From NCBI RefSeq assembly GCF_963678975.1, contig NC_089275.1, positions 17,992,220-18,056,219 on the forward strand: a DNA stretch of 64,000 bases, given 5' to 3'. Shown here in pieces: positions 34,974 to 45,700 of the stretch. Below the pieces are notes generated by a model, which saw only the letters and a program-made list of their open reading frames with translations, did no database searches and had not been told where the DNA came from. Every line of letters starts with the position of its first letter. The first letter of the stretch is position 1. The translations under genes were made by a program, and so were the position numbers. Origin of the DNA: Dysidea avara (Eukaryota > Porifera > Demospongiae > Dictyoceratida > Dysideidae).

Positions 34974-36585
34974 TCTAAGATGTACTGTGTAACAACACAT
35001 TGGCGACATTTTAATTTAGCGAAATTCCTACTTGTAAAAATAGGCAATATGCACTGTTGCAACATGTTTAAGCTGGGTTGTGATTTAATAGTCATGATCA
35101 GTCACTGTATGCATCAGTAAAACAATACTGTAACTCGATCAGTAGCTAGTATGATAGGCTGGCTACCATACGCATCCCCCTGGTCAATATCAGAATTTAT
35201 TGACTAATTATTTTTCTTTCATGCATGCAGACTATACCGTCATGTCAACATTGCAGTATAATTTTATTGCAGCAAACGTTAAAGAGTATGCCCTATAGGG
35301 ATTAATTACATTATAGAAACTGATCATGATCTGAGGTGGTATAGGTGTAAACTGGAAAACAATGCATACAGTTGAGAATAAAAAATAGTGAAGTCTATAA
35401 CACTCACAACAACTTAACAAAAAAAAAACACTTTGATAATCAGCACACTTGTCCATTCATACCCCATGCATTTTTGTATATTTATTATTTTAGCATAGTT
35501 GGAAATTTCCTAAGTGGCAAGGGAAGTACATGAAAGTAACTACATATTGGGCCCCTGAAATCATTGACATCAGTTACATCACTAGTACAGTAGTACTGTG
35601 ACCACTAACATTAATTTTTTTAGTTATATACGTTATATAAAATCCCTCTTGAAAATCTGTGCCTGTTGCAGCTGCTGAGCATACACATGTGCATGCCAGA
35701 GCGTTGACATTGAGCTCAAGCAAATTCTGGAGCCAGCATAGTTGTGCCATTTTAAAGGATTAGTGCATGCAAAGACTGTGACAATAATAATTTTATCCAT
35801 GCAGTGCTATAGCTATTGCTTTCTGGTACTGTAGCTACAGAATGCAGATTATTATTGTGCATAGAACTATAATAACAGCTAGCTAGTTGGTATTTACATT
35901 TCAATACATGACTGGTAAACTCTTGACATGCACAGCAAACAGAATAAGCACACTTCCCATTAAGAAATACACACTACTAATCAGTTATATTTAGTGGCTA
36001 CGCACACAGTGTTGCATATAATAATACTAGCTAGCTGGAACTCAATATCACAAACCATTCTAGATTGCCTAATAGTATGTTTGTCCAAAATTCTGATAGA
36101 ACACTCACTAAGAATGTAGAACTTGGGAAGTACTAAAAAGGGGGAACACATGCAGATATTGTATAGTAAAATATAAGCTTTGTGGTAGCTATATTGCATG
36201 GAAATCTGTGTAGCTACTTCTGAAACAATCATGCATTGACACAAGCATTTTTGTAAAACTGAAATAATAATAGCTAACTATATAGTTGGTATAGTTACAT
36301 TGATTTTGTGTAATTCATTACTGGCATAACTGGTAACTCTTGGTATGCATGCACACACTGAGCAAAGAGAATATATCCACCAGTGCCGGGCAATGTCTAG
36401 ATCTCACCTGCATGTACGGGGGGCCATGTAGGGCACAGCATGTTGTATGATAGCTATATAGCTGTAATATGAAGTAGAATTTCTGGTACCCCCAGCCGAA
36501 TATTTGCAATTTGAAGGATTGAAAACTAACAATGCCAGTCTACACTACTGAAACTTCCTCCCGAGATTTTTCAGGGGGATCCCCC
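34974..36585. other. Non-coding stretch with a diverged ~400-bp tandem duplication
   Basis: Blocks at about 35,885-35,960 (TAGTTGGTATTTACATT ... ACTGGTAAACTCTTG) recur diverged at about 36,283-36,370 (TAGTTGGTATAGTTACATT ... ACTGGTAACTCTTG). No coding exon was recognised. A TGACTGCTCTATTAGAGTA motif lies just before, at 34,950. Confidence 0.4.
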
Positions 36586-36587
36586 TT

Positions 36588-36815
36588 AAAATTTATTTAT
36601 TTATTTTTTTACTTATTAATGCTTTACAGCACAAGTGCACAAGTGCTGAGGGTCTGTAGGGCCCAGGTCCTACAGCCTGCTCAAAGACTTTAGCTACAGA
36701 AGGTGTGTTTGAAAAGTTGGAGAAAGGAGAAAAAATCCATGACTGGACCTAGGTGGCCTCGAACCCGCAGCCATCCGATTTACGCTCAAACGCTTACAGG
36801 GGTCTACCAGGTGGT
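36588..36815 (-). mobile_element. tRNA-derived SINE with (AAAT)n tail
   Basis: On the minus strand, a D-arm/A-box-like CCTGGTAGACCCC is followed ~35 bp later by the B-box GCGGGTTCGAGGCC, in the order and spacing of a tRNA gene. A ~120-bp unrelated body follows, ending in AAAAAATAAATAAATAAAT at about 36,590-36,612. The A-box is imperfect and the T stem pairs poorly, so this is a tRNA-like pol III promoter and not a tRNA gene. Confidence 0.6.
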
Positions 36816-36974
36816 CAGGATGTTTTCTCCTTGTTATTTTCATGTAATTATATCCATAGGAATTCTAGAGAGTAACTCATTATCTCTAAGTACCCCAACT
36901 AGAACCAAATGGACACTAGTTTATTTATTACAAATCTCCTATACTTCCCACTAATAAGCCTGAAACATATATAT

Positions 36975-37806
36975 ATATCAAGACACACGGTAGTGTGTCG
37001 TGCGGCCCAAGAAGCCGGCGCGCAACCCCGTGAGTATATTGACAGGAAGAAAGAAAACGCAATTTTCGCACCTCCGTAGCTCTGTGCTGCCTTGATGAAA
37101 CAAGACAAATTTTGCTGTGTACATTCCCTCCAACTTCAGTACTCCACATTCCAAATTTGAGCGAAAGCGCTTCAGGAATTCCTGAGATATGCGACTTCAA
37201 AAATTGGCTTAGTTTCTTCGTTTTTTTCTTCTTATTTTTCTTCCTCTTTTCGCACACTTACAAAAACTGCTATAAAACGCGAACGCGTTATCGGATTGCC
37301 TTGAAATTTGGCACACAGAAGGGGGGTATAAAGGCGCATCTCTGTACCAACTTTGGCAGGAATACCATAAACAGGCAAAGAAATATGAGCGATTATGCAC
37401 GAAAAATAACACCAATATGTTGTCACGCCTACAGGGTAAACCGCGTATGGGAAGAAGCTGAAAATCGGTGGGTGAATAGGTTAACTATTGAACCTCAAAC
37501 CTTTTGTGGTTTGAAAGAAATCGAGCTAAAAACCAGGAAGATACAGCGAAAAAATCAACAGTGTGTAACAATTACGCAATCGAGATTAGCTAATTTTTTA
37601 TTATTATTATTATTATTATTATGCTTGCCAAGCCTACCAGATAAACCACTTGGGGTAATGCTTTGAAAATCGCTGTACAGATGGAGTTATCATCTTAGAA
37701 AGGCTCTTCAATGGTGTAGAAAAATCAGACTTAAAGCCACGGAGTTATAACACGAAATCCAACTTGGTGTAGCAAGTGCGAGATCGAGATACTCTAATAG
37801 AGCAGT
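36975..37806 (+). repeat. Repeat-like segment with a 184-codon ORF and CTCTAATAGAG motifs at its end
   Basis: It starts near ATCAAGACACACGGTAGTGT, a start partly shared with about 450-520. An ORF at 37,112-37,666 has a poly-Phe run and a poly-Leu run from T-rich and TTA repeats, and matches no family I know. CTCTAATAGAGCAGTCA sits at the 3' end at about 37,788, just before array 3. Possibly a non-autonomous element; the ORF is probably fortuitous. Confidence 0.4.
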
Positions 37807-37819
37807 CATCCTAATAGAG

Positions 37820-40800
37820 CAGTCACCCTGAACAGAATTCAAGAGATCAGTTAGAAATAAGTAACCTGTATAGAGATCAGCTACAAACAAATCACCCTGT
37901 AGAGAGTTCAGCTACAAACAATTCACCCTGTTCAGACATCAGTTAGAAGAAGTTTTCTTGTAGAGAGTTCAGTTACAAACAAATCACCCTGTTGAAAGAT
38001 CAGCTAGAAGATGTCACCTTATAGATAGTTCAGTTACAAAGAAACCACCATGTAGAGAATTCAGCTACAAACTAGTGACCCTGTAGATACATCAGCTAGA
38101 AGAAGTTACCTTGTAGAGAGTTCAGCTACAAAGAAACCATTCTGTAAAGAGCTCAGCTGCAAACAAATCACCTATACAGAATTCAGCTACAAACAAATCA
38201 CCCTGTAGAGAGATCAGCTAGAAGAAGTTACCTTGTAGATAGTTCAGCTACAAACAAATCATCCTGTAGAGAGATCAGCTAGAAGAAGTTACCTTGTAGA
38301 TAGTTCAGCTACAAACAATTCACCCTGTACAGAGCTCAGTTAAAAAGGTTTCCTTGTAGAGAGTTCAGCTACAGACAAATCACCCTGTAGAGAGATCAGT
38401 TAGAAGAAGTTACCTTGTAGATCGTTCAGCTACAAACAATTCACCCTGTAAAGAGATCAGCTAGAAGAAGTTACCTTGTAGAGAGTTCAGCTACAAAGAA
38501 ACCATCATGTAGAGAATTCAGCCGCAAACAAATCATGTATAGAGAGTTCAGCTACAAACAAATCTCCCTGTAGAGAGATCAGCTAGAAGAAGTTTCCTTG
38601 TAGAGAGTTCTGCTACAAAGAAACCATCATGTAGATAGCTCAGGTACAAACAAATCACCCTGTAGAAAGATCAGCTATAGAAGAAATCACCTTGTAGAGA
38701 GTTCAGCTACAAAGAAACTATCATGTAGAGAGTTCAGCTACAAACAAATCGGCCTGTAGAGAGATCAGCTAGAAGAAATTACCTTGTAGAGAGTTCAGCT
38801 ACAAAGAAACCATCATGTAGAGAGTTCAGCTGCAAACAAATCACCTGTAGAGAGTTAAGCTACAAACAAATCTCCCTGTAGAGAGATCAGCTAGAAGAAG
38901 TCACCTTGCAGGGAGTTCAGTTACAAAGAAATAAACCATGTAGAGAGTTCAGCTGCAAACAAATCACCTGTAGAGAGTTCAGCTAGAAACAAGTCACCCT
39001 GTAGAGAGATCAGCTAGAAACAAGTCACCTTGTAGAGAGTTCAGCTAGAAGAAGTCACATTGTAGAGCTACAAAGAAACTACCATGTAGAGTTCAGCTGC
39101 AAACAAATCACCCTGTAGAGAACTCAGCTACGAACAAATCGCCCTGTAGAAAGATTAGCTAGAAGAAGTTACCTTATAGGGAGTTCAGCTATGAACAGAT
39201 CACCCTGTAGAGAGTTTCGGAATAGATCGCAAAATGGCATACATAAATAAAAAATACCATTCCGGTTTAATATGAATAGGAGTAACTAAAATGTCGGCCT
39301 CCTTAAAATTCTCGGCATCACCCAAATAATCCGGAAAAAAATAAACAATAAAAACAAACAAAACAAAAAATAACATATTTCCCGATAAATCCTTTACCGT
39401 ATAATAAGGATGAAACGGTATTTTCTCTACATCAGAAGGCAAACCCATAGGATTATTTGACCCCACTTTATGCAAAAAATGCAAATGAACTAACGCCAAG
39501 AAGGACAAAACAAAAGGAAACAAGTAATGTAAACTAAAAAACCTATTTAAAGTCGCATTACAAACCATCGGCCCACCTCAAATCAAAACAACAATATCCT
39601 GCCCCACATAAGGAACAACTGAAATAAAATTAGTGATAAACAAATCACCCTGTAGAGAGTTCAGCTACAAACAAATCACCCTGTAGAGAGTTCAGTTACA
39701 AAGAAACCACCATGTAGAGAGTTCAGCTGCAAAAAAAATCAATCACTCTGTTGAGAGTTCAGCTAGAAGAAGTCACCTTGTAGAGAGTTAAGCTGCAAAT
39801 AAATCACCCTGTAGAGAATTCAGCTACAAACAAATCACCCTGTAGAAAGATCAGATAGAAGAAGTTACCTTGTAGAGAGTTCAGCTACAAAGAAACCACC
39901 ATGTAGAGAGTTCAGCTGCAAACAAATCACCTGTAGAGAGTTCAGCTAGAAACAAGTCACCCTGTAGAGAGATCAGCTAAAAACAAGTCACCCTGTAGAG
40001 AGTTCAGCTAGAAGAAGTCACATTGTAGAGAGTTCAGCTACAAAGAAACTACCACGTAGAGAGTTCAGCTGTAAACAAATCATCCTGTAGAGAGTTCAGC
40101 TAGAAGAAGTCACCTTTTAGAGAGTTCAGCTACAAAGCAACCACCATGTAAAGAGTTCAGCTGCAAAAAACTCAATCACCTTGTAGAAAGATCGGCTAGA
40201 AGAAGTTACCTTGTAGAGAGTTCAGCTACAAAGAAACCACCATGTAGAGAGTTCAGCTGCAAACAAATCACCTATAGAGAGTTCAGCTATAAACAAGTCA
40301 CCCTGTAGAGAGTTCAGCTAGAAGAAGTCACATTGTAGAGAGTTCAGCTACAATGAAACTCCTATGTAGAGAGTTCAGCTGCAAACAAATCACCCTGTAG
40401 AGAACTCAGCTACAAACAAATATGCAGTGTAAAAAGATCAGCTAGAAGAAGTTACCTTGTAGAGAGTTCAGCTACAACGAAACCACCATGTAGAGAGTTC
40501 AGCTACAAACAAATCACCTGTAGAGAGTTCAGCTAGAAACAAGTCACCCTGTAGAGAGATCAGCTAGAAACAAGTCACCTTGTAGAGAGTTCAGCTAGAA
40601 GAAGTCACGTTGTAGAGAGTTCAGCTACAAAGAAACCACCATTTAGAGAGTTCAGCTGCAAACAAATCACCCAGTAGAAAGTTCAGCTATGAACAGATCA
40701 CCCTGTTGAGAGTTCAGTTAGAAACAAGGAATCCTGTAGAGAGATCACCTAGAAGTATCGCCTTGTAGAGAGTTCAGCTACAAACAAATCACCTGTAGAG

Positions 40801-41716
40801 AGTTCAGCTACAAACAAATCACCCTGTAGAGAGATCAGCTAGAAGAAGTCACCTTGTAGAGAGTTCAGCTATAAAGAAACCACCATGTAGAGAATTCAGC
40901 TGCAAACAAACACCCTGTAGAGAACTCAGCTACAAACAAATTGCCCTGTAGAAAGATCAGCTAGAAGAAGTTACCTTGTAGGGATTTCAGCTACAAACAG
41001 ATCACCCTGTAGAGAGTTCAGCTACAAAGAAACCATTCTGTAAAGAGCTCAGCTGCAAACAAATCACTTGTACAGAATTCAGCTACAAACAAATCACCCC
41101 GTAGAGAGATCAGCTAGAAGAAATTACCTTGTAGATAGATCAGCTACAAACAAATCACCCTGTAGAAAGATCAGTTAGAAGAAGTTACCTTGGAGAAAGT
41201 TCAGCTACAAAGAAACCATTTTGTAAAGAGCTCAGCTGCAAACAAATCACCTGTACAGAATTCAACTACGAACAAATCACCCTGTAGAGAGATCAGCTAT
41301 AAGAAGTTACCTTGTAGATAGTTCAGCTACAAACAAATCTCCCTGTAGAGAGATCAGCTAGAAGAAATTACCTTGTAGAGAGTTCAGCTACAAAGAAACC
41401 ACCATGTAGAGAATTGAGCTGCAAAGAAATCACCCTTTAGAAAATTCTGCCAGAAACAAATTGCCCTGTAGAAAGATCAGTTAGAAGAAGTTACCTTTTA
41501 GAGAGTTCAGCTACAAAGAAACCATTCTGTAAAGAGCTCAGCTGCAAACAAATCACCTATACAGAATTCAGCTACAAACACATCACCCTGTAGAGAGATC
41601 AGCTAGAAGAAGTTACCTTGTAGATCGTTCAGCTACAAACAATTCACCCTGTAGAGAGAGCAATTAGAAGAAGTCACCTTGTAGAGTGTTCAGTTACAAA
41701 GAAACTACCATGGAGA
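37820..41716. repeat. Minisatellite array 3, ~31-bp unit with higher-order structure
   Basis: Over 100 units of the type GTAGAGAGTTCAGCTACAAA followed by CAAATCACCCT. Variant units recur in a fixed cycle: ..AGAAGAAGTTACCTT, then ..AAAGAAACCACCAT, then ..GCAAACAAATCACCT, then ..AGAAACAAGTCACCCT, a ~4-unit higher-order repeat of about 124 bp. The array is interrupted once, by a mitochondrial insertion at 39,217-39,636. Confidence 0.95.
39217..39636 (-). pseudogene. Nuclear mitochondrial insertion: cytochrome b fragment
   Basis: Cytochrome b is the mitochondrially encoded core of respiratory complex III. On the minus strand ~140 codons read [65 protein letters not shown] and [19 protein letters not shown], all hallmark cytochrome b blocks of the C-terminal half. 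The single TGA falls at the conserved Trp of the W-G-G block and so is sense in mitochondria. There are no other stops or frameshifts, so the insertion is recent. Both ends are sharp against minisatellite units. It cannot be expressed as a functional protein from the nucleus. Confidence 0.95.
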
Positions 41717-41739
41717 TTTCTGTAATCAATATAATATTA

Positions 41740-41978
41740 TGTGACCGGATTTGCGAAAAGGGGTCTTCCACACACATCCAATTCCGTAAACGTTGGAGAC
41801 CATACCTCAGTGTTCAAGTAACATATTAACCTGAAAATGCCACCACTTATTCAGCTATAGTGGTGCTCACCACTGTCCAAACTTCAAGGCAATAGCTCTT
41901 TCCAATCTGAAGTTATCAATTGTCAAAGTTGGCAAATTGGATGTGTGTGAAAGACCCCTTTTCGCAAATCCGGTCACA
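41740..41978. mobile_element. Palindromic TGTGACCGG-ended MITE with TA target duplication
   Basis: The ends are TGTGACCGGATTTGCGAAAA (41,740 on, first T at 41,740) and its complement. TA dinucleotides flank both ends, suggesting a Tc1/mariner-type target. Related to the nested element at 13,437-13,663, which shares TGCGAAAAGGG. It separates array 3 from the hairpin and palindrome that accompany it. Confidence 0.8.
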
Positions 41979-42062
41979 TATGTATTATACAGTATATATA
42001 ATTTGTACATTTACTGATAAAATATTTAAAGTACATCTACTTCATCTTTTCTTAGGTTAAAG

Positions 42063-42444
42063 TCCCAAAGCTGGCCATAGGCCGGCTTTGGGGTATACAA
42101 ATGCAAAAAGAAATGAAATCTAATCCAAAACAGCCAAGCTGTAAAAAAAGTGTGCGGCCCTCAGAAAGGCTATGGTGAAAAAAGATGTGAAATCCAAGGT
42201 GGCGGCCAAGAAATGGCTGTGATGGTAGGTTAATGGTAAAAATTTTAATAACGACAACTCAGGTGAATTTTGTGCCAAGACCAAGCGGCACCAAATTCAC
42301 CTGAATTGTTGTTATTAAAATTTTTACCATTAACCTACCATCACAGCCATTTCTTGGCCGCCACCTTGGATTTCACATCTTTTTTCACCATAGCCTTTCT
42401 GAGGGCCGCACACTTTTTTTTACAGCTTGGCTGTTTTGGATTAG
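42063..42444. mobile_element. Hairpin plus palindromic MITE beside minisatellite array 3
   Basis: The hairpin CCCAAAGCTGGCC..GGCCGGCTTTGGG (about 42,063-42,098) precedes the palindrome 42,120-42,444, which ends ATCTAATCCAAAACAGCC and its complement. Same arrangement as at arrays 1 and 2. The right end is only ~190 bp upstream of the BBS2 start codon. Confidence 0.85.
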
Positions 42445-42635
42445 ATATATATATATATGCATGCACAGTTATTACATCTAGTGGGTACAAGCCGTACGGT
42501 GTTGCATATAAATTATACTAGCTAGTTGACAGAATCGTTAATTAAATAAATCACTATAATGTACCAAGGCTTGAAAGACTTAGCGCACAAAGAATAATAT
42601 TAAGCGCCACTGTTATATTATTAGTTGAAAGCGTA

Positions 42636-42752
42636 ATGTTGGTTCCTGCGTTTACTTTAAAGCTAGGACAGAAGATTCACCCCAGATTAGTAACAGTTGG
42701 AGAATACGATGGTTTCCATCCTTGTTTAACAGCAGCTACGACCGGCGGAAAG
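42636..42752 (+). CDS. BBS2: BBS2 exon 1
   Basis: 39 codons from the start ATG to GGK, followed by GTTTGT. Contains [12 protein letters not shown], the highly conserved first propeller strand of BBS2. Phase 0 at the 3' end. Confidence 0.95.
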
Positions 42753-45700
42753 GTTTGTTCCAATTAATACACACCCAAGAAGCGCGCTTGACCACCTTCT
42801 CTTTCAGGTGCTGATCCACAGCCCGTATGCTGGTGTTACGACAGGAGGGCGCTTAGTTGCTAGTACTGGGGATGTATCACTGCTTAATATTGGACAGCAG
42901 ATTAGCGCGATTTGTGCTGCCAAGTTGTTACCAGGCTCCAACAGGGACGTGCTTGTGATTGGAACACAGACCAACCTGCTAGTCTATGATGTCTACCAGA
43001 ACTCTGAACTGTTCTACAAAGATGTGAGTCAGATCATGTAATTTTAATAGACACTATCCAAAACCACGCCCACTTTTCGGACGCCATTTTGAATGGGGCC
43101 AATTTCAATAATCACTGACTGCACAGCATTGAAATTCAGCGATGAAGAAAGCTCGAACTAAGTGGTATTGTCAAACAATAGTCCATGGACACTTTCAATG
43201 CTGTAAATTCCTTGTTCTGGCTAAAGGCAGGTGATGAACAAGGCGTCCCTTGTTTACCTGTACAAGGAGCGCCTGGATGGTCAGCCGCTACTATGGTTAC
43301 TATCACTAATAATTTACCATCACTAATAATTTACCGCAGTAATGGATACTAAAATACTATCTATTTGCTTCGCAGTGCTTCCTGTGTGGGCCAACAAGGC
43401 AATTTTTGGGCTGTCGATGTTTCGCGCCTTGTTCAACCCTGATAACCACCTGTCCCTAACCAATTTACAACCTTGAAGACTTCCACGGCCAATTGTTCAA
43501 CAATACCCCCTAGTTCGAGCTTTATTCATCATTGGATTCCAATGTAGCACAATTGTAATAATTGATATTGGCAAAATGGCGGAAAGCTGTTGCTATGATG
43601 ATTACGTAGTTTTGGATTGTGTCTATTAAGATAGAGGGTCCTTCTAATGGACACTTTTGTCAATGATCAAACTGGATTGGTCAGTGCAAGACACTGCTCA
43701 TGGCACACAATCATTTACTTTAGTGTTACCACTAAGAACCCTTGGTTTTATCAAGACATAGTTTTGGCTTTTTACTAACCTGCATTCCATCTGCATAGTA
43801 CACATACTTGAAATATGAATGCAAGTTTCTAACAAACTCAATGAGGTTTCTACTATGCCAGGAGGATTCTTAGTGAGATCAAAGCATACTATGTATGCCA
43901 TGTTCTAATTGTAAATATTGTATTGAGAAGGGAGCAGGTGTGGGACGTAGCACATGGGTACTTGTGCTTAAGGACAACTCTTAAGGTATGTACTCAGTCC
44001 CATCAAGTTTGGTGCAACTTAGGTACTCGACTACTAGTAGTACCTCAGTGCTCCTTTTAATATATATTTGGTTTATGACTACAAACGAAGATGTGCTTTT
44101 GTTACTATTATTGGTAACTCCTGTTACTATTATTAGACTAGTCAATAAAAGAGTCATTCTATTGTGGATTAGGGACTGCTGTGTAATAATAGTAACATGT
44201 AGGCACCAGTTCTGGTGAAGTCTTTAGGTTACTATTAATAGACTGCAGTCTGAGTGGCTAGTGCATTCCTTTTGAAATTACTTGGCAATCAAATAGTCTT
44301 GCCAACCAGCTTATTTCTTATCATTTGGTCAGGAAGAAAGACAGGGTCTTTTTCGTGACCAAATGACAAAGGGAAATATAGAGGGTGGCTGGTGAGACTA
44401 ACAATCAAAGTGTGACTTGTTAACAGTACTGTCTACAGTGGTTTCATTACATTATCAACTACATTTAAGCAGGTTTTTATAGAGAGGAATTAATTTTAGT
44501 GTTTGGGGTCATTCGCTAAAAATTAATTCGTGAAAATTTTGGCACCATGGTAATAACGCTATCGCGTGATTTAGCCTAAGGCCTCAGCTTCATCACTAAG
44601 CACTCTGGAAAGATATGTTTGCCCAGCTAAAGTCAGAGACAAAGGTGTGTACAGTTATAATTTATGGGTTATGCGAGCCGAAGCAAGTGCGGATAAGGAA
44701 AGGTACAAGTGATCCGAACTAACCAATGAATTGCAATTTAGCTGCTAGCAAGGGTCCAATTCTCTATTAAATTTTGCTCCCAGCCCATGCAGAGTATAGT
44801 TTAACGATGGATATGACCAGGGATGCGAAAGACAGCAAACAAAGCGATGCAACGGTTGTGTGTACAACACCATGCAGCATGAAACACTTTGTTTCCACTC
44901 TGCTGCTAAGTTGAAACTAAACTGGTTTGCACTTGTTACAAGTGTTACCACATCAGATTTTTGTGCATATATTAATTAAAAGCAAGGGTTAACTTTTAGT
45001 GTTGCCATTCAATCGCTAAATTTTCTGCCGCTATTTTTAAATTAAAGCAGGCCTTCATTTAGGAAATGACTCAAGAGGGAGCTAAATAAGGTTTTATGAG
45101 AAGGGGTGGGAGAGAACTGGTATATCTCAGACTTTCATTTAAACTTTTTGCTAAAATTAAAGGGGGGGAGAGAGTTTGTCAAGGAAGGCGAGCGTCTTCC
45201 CCCCCCCCCCCCATCCCAATGAAAGTAGTGTTGGTACACCTCTAGTTATATTACACAACATAATGTTACCATGTCAACTGTTGTGTGTTACCACAGTTAC
45301 CAGATGGAGCAGGAGCACTCCTGGTTGACATAGACACCAGACCCAACCCTGTATTGTATGTTGGGGGGAACTGCTCCATACAGGGGTTTGATTACCATGG
45401 CAATGACATGTTCTGGACTGTGAGTTGTGTTGTACATGTCCTTGCTAGCATACATCTGTACATAAGTATGTGTGTATATATTATGTGCTGTTTTTTTTTT
45501 GTATACAGTGTGTTTGCATGCGTCTGTGTGTGTGTTATTTGTGAGGGTCCCTACCTATTATTCCACAGGTTACTGGTGATAATGTGTGCTCACTTGCTCT
45601 TTGTGACTTCAATGGTGATGGAGAGAATGAGGTACATACTGTGCAGTAGAGTTTTAGTAATAAAATTAATGTGTTTGGATGAGTACAAAACTTAAGCTGA

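Noticed and set aside
36720-36815. A tRNA gene on the minus strand
   Set aside because: The B-box is good, but the acceptor and T stems do not pair and an AAAT-tailed body follows; a SINE fits better.
37112-37666. 184-residue ORF
   Set aside because: Poly-Phe and poly-Leu stretches derive from simple repeats; no domain is recognisable and it lies in a repeat-like segment.
37820-41716. CRISPR-like array (regular ~31-bp units)
   Set aside because: No unique spacers; it is a contiguous minisatellite in an intron-bearing eukaryotic genome.
45255-45290. RFX X-box-like GTTACCATGTCAAC near BBS2 exon 3
   Set aside because: It lies deep in the gene, its right half departs from the consensus, and no X-box was found upstream of the BBS2 start.
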